In this document: one piece after another, positions 21,719-31,712 of the stretch
Layout of the letters: every line of letters begins with the position of its first letter
Numbering within the stretch: position 1 is the stretch's first letter
Origin: an uncultured Clostridia bacterium
Lineage (GTDB): Bacteria; Bacillota; Clostridia; Oscillospirales; Oscillospiraceae
Reading direction: 5' to 3'
NCBI GenBank assembly: GCA_947177005.1
Contig: CAMWSZ010000001.1
Span: forward strand, 1 to 33,621
Length of the DNA stretch: 33,621 nt
The notes under the pieces: model-generated
What the model saw: only the letters and a program-made list of their open reading frames with translations
Databases searched by the model: none
What the model was told of the DNA's origin: nothing
Made by a program: the position numbers and the translations under genes

Positions 21719-23569
21719 TTACAGAAATTCCCTCCAAAATCCGATTTGAGGCTCGTTATATGTGCCTACAATAAGCCCTCTATCCAGAAATCCGTTACGC
21801 TCTTCACAGCAGGTTTCAGGGAGCAGACCACAAGCATAGCAGGCTGCTAAATTTAGTGAATCACGCCCTTGTCCTCTGCTCATAATGCAGACTGGATCGT
21901 TTGAACAGACCTTTGCGTTTTTAATAGCTTTCTTAAATATTTGTGGCAAAGCATCTGGGCGACCTTGGCGTACTAATCCTCCGAGAGTTCCTTCAGAATC
22001 GCCGCTTGCAGTGTAGATAAATATTCCGGCCATGTTCTTACCGTCATCCACTTCGGAGCAGTACAGGCGCTCACTCAAGGAGGCAATGCTATATCCGCAC
22101 TCGAAACTCAACTGAGAAATCAGAAGATGTGATAAAGTATGTAGCATAATAAATTTGGGGGTAATTGCCCGTGGATGATTTTGGCCGATAAAAGATTTTC
22201 GATAGTTTTCGGCTATTCTCTGTACCCGTTCATTAATAGACGGATGGCTGGCAATCCATGAGTCGATCTCCTCTTGATTAAATTCAATAAAAATCCCCTC
22301 GCCTCGAACTTCATATGCAGGATACCATCTTGTCTGCGGCTCTTTAATACTTACAAAACCTTTATCTTCTTTGTTCATGATAGGGTTGAGTCGCGAAAAG
22401 CCAATCAACGCATTAACCACCCGAACCTTCTCAATTAGAGAAACAGATTTTACATGAGGAATACCATATTCTTGGATGTCGATGGATTCTCTCAAAAAAT
22501 CTCCGAGAGATTGTGTCGGAGATTCCAATTCCCCAGATAAAGCAAGATATTCTTCAATCCGATATTGTACACTAGTGACATCAATTTCTCCCGATGCAGG
22601 TTCCAGCCACTTACGTGTTAAAACTTTCTCTACATCAGATATTGATGCACCGATTTCTAAAGAAATCCTTTCGACCCATTTGAAAAATCTTTTCTTAATT
22701 ATGGCAATTTTATCGTCTTCGTCATCCTCATCGTTGATGATTGTGATACAAGCCTCAAAAGCTTTACTACTCTCTATTTTCGCATTGAGTTTATCGGCAT
22801 ATGGGGGAATGACCAGCGAACTATAAACTACCGGAAAATATACCGATGATGCACCACGCTGGACAGTTCTTGGGTAGCACCCACACCCTTCTTTAGAATG
22901 CCTGAATGGGTGTCCTCCTTCGCAACGGAAAATACTCATATCTCCGTCTGCATCAGCTTTCTCAAAAGCATCTTTGTCAAAAGCACCTTTAAGAGTTGTA
23001 CTCGCGCCGCAGGAACAACTAACGCTGAGTCCTTCGAGTCCTTCGGTGGCAGATGCTCCGGTTTTGAATTTTAGTTCCGGATGTGCGCAAATTGGTTTTT
23101 TGGCCTTTGCATGAACCCATTTAACCCATGGAAAGTCATTGAGATGTCCGTTTTCACAGACAGTTACAATACGTGCAACGACCAAATCCTGCCGACACTT
23201 TGGACACTGCATGTGTTGTGCCATATAGGGATCGGATTCGAGCAATTTGGAACGTGCTTTTGCTTTGTATTGGGCAATCCAATCCTTAAGAGGTTGGAAG
23301 GTTCTGCATTTCGGGCAAAAGTACCATTCGGGAAAACGAGAATATGCGATATTAGTTGGTAGCGCAAACCAATCAACATCAAGTGCTTTGGCAAAGCGGT
23401 CATCATATATTTTTCTGTAGCCGCTCCAATACTCAGGTGCAGCAGTAACAAGTGTTTGATCGGGGAAATCCACCATGGCTCCGACACCATACTGGAGTAC
23501 AGCCTGTGCAGCACGAACAGAATGTGTAACCCTGTTCAAATCAATTTTTTGCTTTATCTGTTCAGCCAT
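21719..23569 (-). CDS. drmB: DISARM protein DrmB (DUF1998)
   Basis: This is a 616-residue protein. The N-terminal half carries repeated zinc-binding pairs: FCPKC at 84-88, QCPKC at 121-125, VCENGH at 137-142, SCSCG at 184-188, then RCEGGH and GCGC near 216-231. The C-terminal part, about 470-605, is a DUF1998 domain with HTLSHLLISQLSFECGYS, GDSEGTLGGLV and paired Cys near ACYACGLLPETCCEE. DrmB forms the core DISARM complex with the DrmA helicase and is required to act on phage DNA. The start ATG is three bases after the drmA stop, with GGAGG inside the end of drmA, so the two are translationally coupled. Last gene of the operon. Confidence 0.9.
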   Translation of the reverse strand: MAEQIKQKIDLNRVTHSVRAAQAVLQYGVGAMVDFPDQTLVTAAPEYWSGYRKIYDDRFAKALDVDWFALPTNIAYSRFPEWYFCPKCRTFQPLKDWIAQYKAKARSKLLESDPYMAQHMQCPKCRQDLVVARIVTVCENGHLNDFPWVKWVHAKAKKPICAHPELKFKTGASATEGLEGLSVSCSCGASTTLKGAFDKDAFEKADADGDMSIFRCEGGHPFRHSKEGCGCYPRTVQRGASSVYFPVVYSSLVIPPYADKLNAKIESSKAFEACITIINDEDDEDDKIAIIKKRFFKWVERISLEIGASISDVEKVLTRKWLEPASGEIDVTSVQYRIEEYLALSGELESPTQSLGDFLRESIDIQEYGIPHVKSVSLIEKVRVVNALIGFSRLNPIMNKEDKGFVSIKEPQTRWYPAYEVRGEGIFIEFNQEEIDSWIASHPSINERVQRIAENYRKSFIGQNHPRAITPKFIMLHTLSHLLISQLSFECGYSIASLSERLYCSEVDDGKNMAGIFIYTASGDSEGTLGGLVRQGRPDALPQIFKKAIKNAKVCSNDPVCIMSRGQGRDSLNLAACYACGLLPETCCEERNGFLDRGLIVGTYNEPQIGFWREFL

Positions 23570-23571
23570 AC

Positions 23572-26500
23572 TTAATTATCCTCCCATACTACAACTTGGC
23601 CCGGTACAGGCGTATCGACATTTCTCATAGATGTGAGTGTGTTTAATGCAGGATCATGTCCAGAGGAATTGTATTGCTTCAATAACCGATGGTCCTCATC
23701 ACTTGGAGATTTCACCATGAAACGACGTCCAAAATACAACAGAGGATGTCCTTCTGCCGTAGCACATTCATCTACAAGGCTTTGCCACTTCTCGATAAAT
23801 TCCTGAATTTCTCTACTAATGGCAGATACATCATCCTTTGCTCCATTGCTTGCACGATTATTTATTTCCCTAACCCGATTTATGATATATTGTTCAACCT
23901 CTCGAATGATGTCTTGGTGATACTCCGAGTCAAAATATCCGGCATCCTTGTCCTGACTCAGCCTAGCCTTAAATCGGATTATCGTGGCGAGTATTGCATG
24001 GAGAGCCCGCTCTCTTGATGGTTTGGAAAACGGTGTCGCACCAGTTGGCTCTACAAATCGATAATATGACTCATGATATGAACGGAACCGTTCATAGTGA
24101 GAACGATCGCGGCTCTTGGTGGCATCGTATTGTACAAACACAACACCGGGGTAATTGCGCCCCACACGACTGGATGCCTGAATGTATTCGCTGGTGAGCT
24201 TGGGTTGGCCCATCATCAGCATAACATTAAGACGTGCAACATCTATTCCGACCGAGATCATATTTGTAGCCAGAAGAATATTGGAGGCATACCGTTTGGC
24301 AGCTCTATTTTCTTCTGAGTATTCAACCTTCTCAAGTTTATCTAAAGTTTCATTTAGTTCGGTAGTCGAAACTCGGCTCGTTAATTCGTCTGCACCGATT
24401 ATCAGCCGTCGTGTTGTGAAAAATCGGTTGGCGGTACGCACAATGAAGTCTTTCACGTCATCGTCTACCAATGTCGAAGCCTTTCCCAAATCTCTTAAGC
24501 TGTTAAAATAAACTGTGAGTGTCCATAGCTTGTCCTTCACAACATAGGGCAAATCCATCATGTCTGTCCTCTGCAACATAGCAGCCATCATACGGATCTC
24601 GGTCATGGCCTTTGTCTTTCCGGAAGGCATTATACCGACATATTTTCGCCCATACATTCCCTTTGCATAATCAATAGGTGCTTCTTTTGCAAAGAATGAG
24701 TCATCGGCATCAATACCCGGAGCGGGAAATTGCATCACATCTCGATTGTAGAGTACGGAACATTGTTCTTTTGCTTTCCTGATAGTTGCGGTAGATGCAA
24801 TGATCTTTGGGCGGATTCCCTTTTGACTGCACAAAGCATCAACAGCTGTTTCATATAGGCCGACAATGGTTCCTAACGCTCCGGAAATCAGATGCAGCTC
24901 GTCCTGAATTATTAACTCCGGAGTACGGTTGTTTGAACCCACGGAGAAAAAAGCCCCGATTCTTCCGTCCCATGGCATCATGGCAAACTTATCAACCGTT
25001 CCAAATAGCAGAGTGGGAGGGGTATCATACAATTCGTCGTCAATTATCTGAATCGGTAATCGGGCAGTAAAATGGCACTCTTCATGAGGGCAATGCATAT
25101 AAAAGTGTTTTCCGCGCATTGCGTATCCCCATGCTCCTACCAGTCGAGACCCTTTTTCATCCTTTACCATTTTCGTGCCGCACCAGGGACATTTGAGAAC
25201 TTGAAATTTGTTATGGCGCTCTTTCTCGTTGCGAACATAATAGGGCTTGCTTACAGAAATCAGCTTGTTCAGATGATATTTCGCATCATCGTTCTTATTT
25301 GGTATATGAGCGCCACCTATCCAGAGGCCTATAGTAATAGGGTCGTTTCCCAAAGTGTAGGTCGGATATTTATGTTCCCTGTTAAGGCTGTCCTGCCTGA
25401 TATATTCGCAGGCACAAATAAGTGTTGCGGCTCGTGTAAACTGTTGGGCAGTCAGAAGCCTTAGTGTATAGCGCATAATTACCGCCGTTCCGCCGCTCTC
25501 TTGCAGACAGCTAAGCTTGCGGTAAAAGATGGTGAATGCCGTTAAACCCAGATAAGCTTCGGTTTTGCCGCCACCGGTGGGAAACCAAATCAAGTCAACA
25601 ATACTGCGATCCTCCGAAGTGTCGCTGACGATAGAATCTATATCCATCAACAGGAAAGCTATTTGGAACGGTCTCCATTTTGTATTGTCGTCCGACTCTG
25701 TACGATAATTTAGGCCAAGAAGTCTCTTAGCGATTTCCTCATCATCGTCATATCTATCCTCATTTGACATATCAGCCTGCATTTTCAAATGTACCCGTTG
25801 CATAAACATTGCTCTGTTGGCAAGTAAAAACGCACTATAGGCGTTTTCGTTAGTTTTTAGCGTCTCAATCCCGGAGTACATACGCTTATACGCACGCCTA
25901 CAGTCGATAATGTTTCGTGTGGCAGCCGCTTGGTATTGGGGGTCTAATTTTTTGGCAATTTCAGAAATATCGTCTACCCAGCTTTTATATAAATCAACCA
26001 GTGCAGTCATAGAGCAAAGTCGCTGATCCTTTGAGGCATCGCTTAGATCAGACAAATATTTCATAGACAATTCCCGGTCGGTAAGACGAGTATTTTCGGG
26101 CAACGAAAAACTCATTGAGGGGATTTCACGCACAGGGAAAAATTCGCTCCAAATGCTGCCGTGTCCACTGTCATCGATCTTCCAGTCAACAGAAGTACCA
26201 AGCCCTGTTCCGTATATCTTCTTATCCCGATATAACAGAGCGAGAGACTGCTCCTCCTCATCCATTGAATCTATATCCGCATCGGGATTGCTCTCGATGA
26301 ACACAAAGTTGTTATTTTGGGTGCTAATTGTTATCTTAGATTGGAAAATACAGTGGTACGGTTTGGCTGGGGACTCCTCCAGCGCATTTACGAGCATAAC
26401 GGTTATGGACCAAATATCGTCACCCATCCGAGTCCTTAGAGCAACGATCTTAGCAGGCGTATGGTCAAGATTCTTGTTTCGCTCATCCTCTACATAGTCG

Positions 26501-27255
26501 CTTTGGGTAAAGTTCAGCTCAAAGGATTCAATTTCATGTGGTTCACGAACATATCCTGTACGGCAATAGTCCGCAAACCTATATGTTATTTGTTTCAGTG
26601 TAAAGAATTCACTTTCGGGAATAGTATCATGCTCAAAAATTTCCCGAGCCTCCTTGAGGGTGATTTGCGACAAAAGCTTGATACATCTCAGTCCTTTGTC
26701 GTAGACCATTTTATGTCCAAGCTCGGGCGGGAGAGCATAGGTATCTGGGTCTGCCGGAAAATACGGAATTACACAGTCGGTAACTTTTGCCGCCCGATAT
26801 GTTGCAAATTTAGCATTTCCGAATACATGGGAAGTATCGCCTTTAACAAGGAATGTAATTCCCATGGAAGACTGCATATATTGCGAGGCCATTCCGATTT
26901 CTTCGTCCAGATTTTCATTAGCTGTTTCGTCTGCTTCGTATGTATGTGAACTATTGGCTTTCTCTTGGGGCTGCTCTTTGGAGACATCCGGTGTATCTTC
27001 CAATTCGCCTGACTCTTCCGCATCCTCATCCGATGACAAAACAGGAAGTGTTTCGTCGTTGTCTTGATTGACTTGGTTTCCTTGCGGAAACAGTATTCCG
27101 ACTGAATAACGACTGTCCGGCCTTGCCGAAATCAATTCATGGTCAGCATCCGGAACGGAAAATTCAGATCCCGGCCCCATAATTTCGGATTTGATGGTTT
27201 GGATATATTCGTCTCTGGCGCTGATCAGCTGATGTCTAAGTTCATTTTCTGTCAT
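23572..27255 (-). CDS. drmA: DISARM helicase DrmA
   Basis: This is a 1227-residue SF2 helicase. The N-terminal ~500 residues hold an acidic low-complexity stretch (about 65-120) and domains special to DrmA. Helicase motifs: Walker A FPTGGGKT at 558-565, DELH at 785-788, STAT at 821-824, and in the second RecA domain NMISVGIDV near 1000 and QASSRVGR at 1026-1033. A Zn-knuckle, CPWC at 689-692 with CPHEEC at 722-727, is inserted between motifs. In DISARM, DrmA with DrmB binds DNA with a single-stranded 5' end and translocates. All helicase motifs appear intact. GGAGGGT, within the last codons of drmE, lies before ATG 27255. Confidence 0.92.
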   Translation of the reverse strand: MTENELRHQLISARDEYIQTIKSEIMGPGSEFSVPDADHELISARPDSRYSVGILFPQGNQVNQDNDETLPVLSSDEDAEESGELEDTPDVSKEQPQEKANSSHTYEADETANENLDEEIGMASQYMQSSMGITFLVKGDTSHVFGNAKFATYRAAKVTDCVIPYFPADPDTYALPPELGHKMVYDKGLRCIKLLSQITLKEAREIFEHDTIPESEFFTLKQITYRFADYCRTGYVREPHEIESFELNFTQSDYVEDERNKNLDHTPAKIVALRTRMGDDIWSITVMLVNALEESPAKPYHCIFQSKITISTQNNNFVFIESNPDADIDSMDEEEQSLALLYRDKKIYGTGLGTSVDWKIDDSGHGSIWSEFFPVREIPSMSFSLPENTRLTDRELSMKYLSDLSDASKDQRLCSMTALVDLYKSWVDDISEIAKKLDPQYQAAATRNIIDCRRAYKRMYSGIETLKTNENAYSAFLLANRAMFMQRVHLKMQADMSNEDRYDDDEEIAKRLLGLNYRTESDDNTKWRPFQIAFLLMDIDSIVSDTSEDRSIVDLIWFPTGGGKTEAYLGLTAFTIFYRKLSCLQESGGTAVIMRYTLRLLTAQQFTRAATLICACEYIRQDSLNREHKYPTYTLGNDPITIGLWIGGAHIPNKNDDAKYHLNKLISVSKPYYVRNEKERHNKFQVLKCPWCGTKMVKDEKGSRLVGAWGYAMRGKHFYMHCPHEECHFTARLPIQIIDDELYDTPPTLLFGTVDKFAMMPWDGRIGAFFSVGSNNRTPELIIQDELHLISGALGTIVGLYETAVDALCSQKGIRPKIIASTATIRKAKEQCSVLYNRDVMQFPAPGIDADDSFFAKEAPIDYAKGMYGRKYVGIMPSGKTKAMTEIRMMAAMLQRTDMMDLPYVVKDKLWTLTVYFNSLRDLGKASTLVDDDVKDFIVRTANRFFTTRRLIIGADELTSRVSTTELNETLDKLEKVEYSEENRAAKRYASNILLATNMISVGIDVARLNVMLMMGQPKLTSEYIQASSRVGRNYPGVVFVQYDATKSRDRSHYERFRSYHESYYRFVEPTGATPFSKPSRERALHAILATIIRFKARLSQDKDAGYFDSEYHQDIIREVEQYIINRVREINNRASNGAKDDVSAISREIQEFIEKWQSLVDECATAEGHPLLYFGRRFMVKSPSDEDHRLLKQYNSSGHDPALNTLTSMRNVDTPVPGQVVVWEDN

Positions 27256-27257
27256 AG

Positions 27258-29888
27258 CTAACCCTCCGACTCACTAATTGGTCTATTTACAAGATTGATC
27301 GGTACATTCATAACTTCATCCAAATACAGAATACTGTCTATTTCCATAATTTCGGAGAGATTTTCCACATTGTCATAGACAACTTCAAAAATACTTCCGG
27401 CAGGAGGGACATGTCCGCTAAGTTTGTCATTGATAGCTTTTGCAATAAGGCTCAATATCTCTCTGCGTTCATGACGCACAATATTGCACCCTTCAAAATA
27501 GCTACGAGGGTCTTTCATAAGATACGGGTCTTGCGTCATATTCGCTATCTGTTCAAAAGTCTTTTCCTTTCTTGGCCCTACGATATGACTATCTTCGGTA
27601 AGCCACTGCCGTACCGCCATCGTAGTAAGAGAACTGCCGTACTCTTTCAGCTTCCGCGCAAGTGTTTGGTAAGTGTACCCATTTTTTTCTTTGTACTCAC
27701 GCAAAACTTCTTTCCAGTAAAACGCTTTTTCTGTGGCATCAATAATCTGTTCGTTCAGGCGGCGCAAGGAGATAAGTTGATCATATATGTAATCAACGAT
27801 ATTGTGGGTATAGTCATTCCTTTTTACAAAGACAAGCAGATCACCGGGAGATAATTTCTCTACCGAAGTCTCGGCTACAGTTCCAGCATTAGAATCAAAC
27901 ACAATAGGGCCGTAGAACTTAGAAAACAGTATCCTCTCTCCTGTAGTAAAAACACCGACATAACGCACCTCAGATACCACATCTCTGGCACTCCCATCCA
28001 TAGCACTTGAAACCAGTTTTTTAATATCAAACGAGCCAATGTTTTCAATATATTGATCAAGATCAGTGGTTTCAGACATAATAATGTCGATTTCCTCTGG
28101 GCTTTCAACATCCTTATTTTGTACATCTTCTTCGTATACTTCGCCTTTTTGTACGCTTATGTGACGATTCAGCTGCCGAGACAGTTTTTCTGCCTTATAT
28201 TGCCTGTGACGAAATGTTTTCCCTTCACAGTCATATAAGAGAACATCAACTGTTTTCGCCGAATAGCATTGGAGCACATTGAACCGCTTGCTTCCTATAT
28301 CTCCAATAACCAGGATATAGTCATATTCATCTGCAATATTAAACCTGTTTACCGTCGTTAATTTAGGCTTTGGCTCTGGCAAGTTGATGAACCAAGGCAT
28401 ATCCATAATCACATCGGCATAGTATGCTTTCGGCAATACTATTGCTATATTTGCCCCCTTACGCATTTCGATGCGCCGATGCATAAAATCACACTTTGGT
28501 GATGATGTTTTTAAATTGCCATATTGCAATTCTAAATCATCGACAATCTGACTACATATTTCTTTCATTGAACCAGCTGTACCAGAAATTTCCCGTAGAC
28601 TTTGGATTCGCGCATATGGAGAAACAACGGCAGAATGTAGTTGCTTGGAGCGAATCGCTTCTTCCAGACAATCCATGGGAAACGGAGCTGTGGTGAGTAT
28701 ATTCAACAGCGTGTATGCGGATAAAATATAATCTTCTTTTTTGTCATTTGCCCAATTAGATTGTTTTAACAACATCAAATTTCTTTTTATCTGTTTATAT
28801 TTATCCCAGCCCATACCGCCGCCAATATTAACTGCTATAACTTCATTATGTAGTACATTTGCTACCTGACGATATAACTCGTCCGTCAATGTATTATGAG
28901 ATGTTTTCCGAGTGACACTTTGAGAAAGGAACTCCTTTGTACAGGCAAAAATAGACGAATCGGTATACAAATTCAGTATATTCTCACATAATTCCGCTCT
29001 CATCGGAGAAGTAATATGAGCAAAACGCAATGACTTTCTCCGAAGCAAATCCGCCAATTCCGTCGCGTTTTCGATCGGTGAAGTCAGTCCCGAGACCAGA
29101 AGTCCGACGACCTTTTTTCCGGTTCTGTCCAAAACCAGATCCCTTGCCGTTCCTATCTTTCCGGTCACCTTTAACACCGCTTCCGTTTTTGTCGGATTGA
29201 TGCCGAATTGAGATACCGATCCGCCGGATGTGTAGTATGATGCCGGGACAAGGTCGGAAAGCCCAATCCGCTTCCCGTCCCCATATACGATAAGGAGCTT
29301 TCGATAAATATCGGAGAACTCGGCACGATCCGCCACGACTACGACCGAGGTATCAATCTCTACCGGAACATCGGATATGGGAATGCCGTACACGTACGAG
29401 AAAAAATCCGCCCGATTCGTTTTCCTGCGGCGTACGCCCCGCCCGTCCGTTTTCGAGGATGTTCCGTAATAGGGTCTGATGGCGTGTTTATTTTTCTCAT
29501 AGGGTTCGTAGTGGATGCGGTTTCCGTTCATTCCCCTGCCGTCCTGCTCAAGAACGATATGGACTTTTCCTTCTATGTTTTTTGTTCCCTTCCATCGATA
29601 CCGCTCGTTTTGGAACATAACGATATCGCCGACATTCAATGCGGCTAAAATATCGTCGTTCGTGTTCAGGTTATAGGCGAACGCGCCGAGACTGACAGTG
29701 ACAACGGAAATGATATCGAAGCAAACGGAACCAGTATGCAACGCGAAACTGACGCTCCGATCCTGTACCGAAAGAGAACCAGCAAAAAAACTTACATACC
29801 GTCTTAAAATATCCTCTTTGGAGATTAAAGCATCACCGTAGAAGATATCGCACTTTTCAAGCAAATTTCCCAATACGTTTTCCGGCAT
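27258..29888 (-). CDS. drmE: DISARM protein DrmE
   Basis: This is an 876-residue protein with no standard enzymatic motif that I can see. Position between the C5 methylase and drmA, together with length, identifies it as DrmE, the class 2-specific component whose biochemical role is unsettled. A region near 740-800 (NGYTYQTLARKLKEYGSSLTTMAVRQWL) looks like a winged or HTH DNA-binding segment. ATG 29888 is chosen because GGAGGTAAGG lies seven bases upstream; an in-frame ATG at 29945 would overlap the methylase gene and lacks a site. The first ~280 codons (29888 to about 29040) are markedly richer in CpG and GC than the rest, which suggests an internal recombination point. Confidence 0.85.
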   Translation of the reverse strand: MPENVLGNLLEKCDIFYGDALISKEDILRRYVSFFAGSLSVQDRSVSFALHTGSVCFDIISVVTVSLGAFAYNLNTNDDILAALNVGDIVMFQNERYRWKGTKNIEGKVHIVLEQDGRGMNGNRIHYEPYEKNKHAIRPYYGTSSKTDGRGVRRRKTNRADFFSYVYGIPISDVPVEIDTSVVVVADRAEFSDIYRKLLIVYGDGKRIGLSDLVPASYYTSGGSVSQFGINPTKTEAVLKVTGKIGTARDLVLDRTGKKVVGLLVSGLTSPIENATELADLLRRKSLRFAHITSPMRAELCENILNLYTDSSIFACTKEFLSQSVTRKTSHNTLTDELYRQVANVLHNEVIAVNIGGGMGWDKYKQIKRNLMLLKQSNWANDKKEDYILSAYTLLNILTTAPFPMDCLEEAIRSKQLHSAVVSPYARIQSLREISGTAGSMKEICSQIVDDLELQYGNLKTSSPKCDFMHRRIEMRKGANIAIVLPKAYYADVIMDMPWFINLPEPKPKLTTVNRFNIADEYDYILVIGDIGSKRFNVLQCYSAKTVDVLLYDCEGKTFRHRQYKAEKLSRQLNRHISVQKGEVYEEDVQNKDVESPEEIDIIMSETTDLDQYIENIGSFDIKKLVSSAMDGSARDVVSEVRYVGVFTTGERILFSKFYGPIVFDSNAGTVAETSVEKLSPGDLLVFVKRNDYTHNIVDYIYDQLISLRRLNEQIIDATEKAFYWKEVLREYKEKNGYTYQTLARKLKEYGSSLTTMAVRQWLTEDSHIVGPRKEKTFEQIANMTQDPYLMKDPRSYFEGCNIVRHERREILSLIAKAINDKLSGHVPPAGSIFEVVYDNVENLSEIMEIDSILYLDEVMNVPINLVNRPISESEG

Positions 29889-29931
29889 GACCCTTACCTC
29901 CGATCCCCGAAATATATGTGCGATGTTTTGG

Positions 29932-31653
29932 TTAATCCGCCACAATCAACTTATATCGGGAGTATCTTCCATGTGTAACAAGCTCAAGCTTTTCTTTTAA
30001 GACTAGGTTTCTGAGTAAGTACATCGCATGATTATTTGTAAAACCAAATGTCTCTACAACATCACGCTTCGTTATATATTCTTTGCGTGTTGCAAGTGCA
30101 ATAATATTATCCGATTCGGTAGGCATCAGTATGGCAAGACATCTTACCATAAATTCAGCCATTATCTTAACGGCAGGAATCGTAACAGAATTTCCAAACT
30201 GCTTATATCTCTGCACATTTGGTATAGTGTCGGGAAAAGAAAACCTGTCTACACCTTCTTCGTCAATAAACGCATAGTTTACAAATCCTTGTAATTTTCC
30301 CCATTCTTCCGGCGTCATCACCCGAATACCTTTATCGTTGAGTGGTGTTTTTTTTCCTACAATTGTCATGCCTGCAATTCCGTCTATTGGATCATAGACC
30401 AGATTACGTTCTCGTCCAGAACCTCCTGTAGCGAGCAATGTATTTGCAATCGGATGCTCTATTCCTTCTTCGTTCAAAATGCGATAGCCAAATCCATATC
30501 CCTTTTTTTCTTGGCGGTCTCTATGCTTGATTAAAGTATCCAAATATCCTGACGCCATGTAGTATTTGGGCAACACATTATGATCAAGTATCGCATTAAT
30601 ATCTTCGTATAAAACGACAGCTCCTTGTGTGGGTAGGACATCTGGTAACTTTGAAAAAAGACTTTGAGGGAAACGCTCTTTGTCAAAACCTATGATATAT
30701 GTTCGCGGGCGATTTTGTGGAACCCCAAATTCCCGTGAATTTCGGACAAACTCTTTTGATGAATACACTAAGGAGCCATCTTCATCCATACCTACTCCAA
30801 TTATATGGTAATTAAGATCGCACACCAATGTATTAAGTATTGTTTTAATGGTTCTACCTTTGTCATGAGTAACAAGGTGTCCTACATTTTCAAGAAAAAA
30901 AGCACACGGCCGTGAACGGCCAATAATATCTGCAATATGGAAAAAAATCTGACCTTTTTCTTCGTTTTCAAAGCCTTCTTCACGCCCGACTCTGCTGAAT
31001 GTTTGACAGGGAAAACCAGCCAAAAGGACATCATAAGAGATTTCTTCTAACTGTCTTTTGAAATCCTCTGAGGTTAAATCATTATGAGGATTTTCGCCAA
31101 ACAAATGCTCATATGTCTGGCAGGCATATTTATCAATCTCGGCTGACATAACATTTTGAAACCATCCAGTCATCTCAAACGCTCTGCGGATGCCTCCAAT
31201 CCCGGCGCACAAATCAATCGTTTTGTAGGGCCGTCCAGGAAATTCATGCAATTTCGTCTCAATAGCATCTGCACAGGCAGAAAGATTTTTCTTTATTTGA
31301 TGCCCCCAAAACCGAAGGACAATCCACCCGTTTGCTCTTAGCCTTGCAGTGACATCCGCATCACGAGCCATATTCTTTTCAATCTTTGCAATCCAAAAGG
31401 CTCGGTTGCTCTTTATCTCATTTTGTGCCTTTTCCCAATTATAGCCGTGCCAAAAGTCACCATCACAGAAAACAGCAATCTTTCGGGCAGGAAAAGCTAT
31501 ATCTGGTTTTCCAATAATGGTTTTGACATTTCTGGAAAACGATCTGATACCACGGCGAATAAGCTCAGCACATAACGCAGTTTCTAATGCGGTATCCGAA
31601 TTTTTTACATGACTCATATTTGTATGTATTTGTTCCTTTGTCTTCTTTCCCAT
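29932..31653 (-). CDS. Vsr-like nuclease fused to cytosine-C5 DNA methyltransferase (DrmMII-like)
   Basis: This is a 573-residue fusion. Residues 10-135 match Vsr: DTALE with Glu24, GKPD with Asp51, FCDGDFWH with Phe67-Trp68-His69, FWIAKI near 86-91 and NGWIVLRFW near 108-116. Metal ligand Asp51, Glu and His69 of E. coli Vsr are kept, but its structural zinc ligands (Cys66, His71, Cys73, Cys117) are replaced. Residues 143-500 are a C5 methyltransferase: motif I DLCAGIGG 147-154, PCQ with catalytic Cys216, ENV 255-257, QNRPR, and GNSV in motif X. A winged-helix-like tail of about 60 residues ends the chain. ATG 31653 follows GAGGTG at good spacing; ATG 31671 does not. It should protect host DNA for the DISARM-like system; the Vsr part may repair T:G mismatches left by deaminated 5-methylcytosine, or cut DNA. 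Confidence 0.87.
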   Translation of the reverse strand: MGKKTKEQIHTNMSHVKNSDTALETALCAELIRRGIRSFSRNVKTIIGKPDIAFPARKIAVFCDGDFWHGYNWEKAQNEIKSNRAFWIAKIEKNMARDADVTARLRANGWIVLRFWGHQIKKNLSACADAIETKLHEFPGRPYKTIDLCAGIGGIRRAFEMTGWFQNVMSAEIDKYACQTYEHLFGENPHNDLTSEDFKRQLEEISYDVLLAGFPCQTFSRVGREEGFENEEKGQIFFHIADIIGRSRPCAFFLENVGHLVTHDKGRTIKTILNTLVCDLNYHIIGVGMDEDGSLVYSSKEFVRNSREFGVPQNRPRTYIIGFDKERFPQSLFSKLPDVLPTQGAVVLYEDINAILDHNVLPKYYMASGYLDTLIKHRDRQEKKGYGFGYRILNEEGIEHPIANTLLATGGSGRERNLVYDPIDGIAGMTIVGKKTPLNDKGIRVMTPEEWGKLQGFVNYAFIDEEGVDRFSFPDTIPNVQRYKQFGNSVTIPAVKIMAEFMVRCLAILMPTESDNIIALATRKEYITKRDVVETFGFTNNHAMYLLRNLVLKEKLELVTHGRYSRYKLIVAD

Positions 31654-31712
31654 AACGGCATCACCTCGCATTCCTTCAAAATTTTGGCTAGAGCTTTCTC
31701 CCCTATTCCATA

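Noticed and set aside
21507..21749. Plus-strand 80-codon frame running into the end of drmB.
   Set aside because: No RBS, no family resemblance, and it is antisense to a recombinase remnant and to the drmB 3' end.
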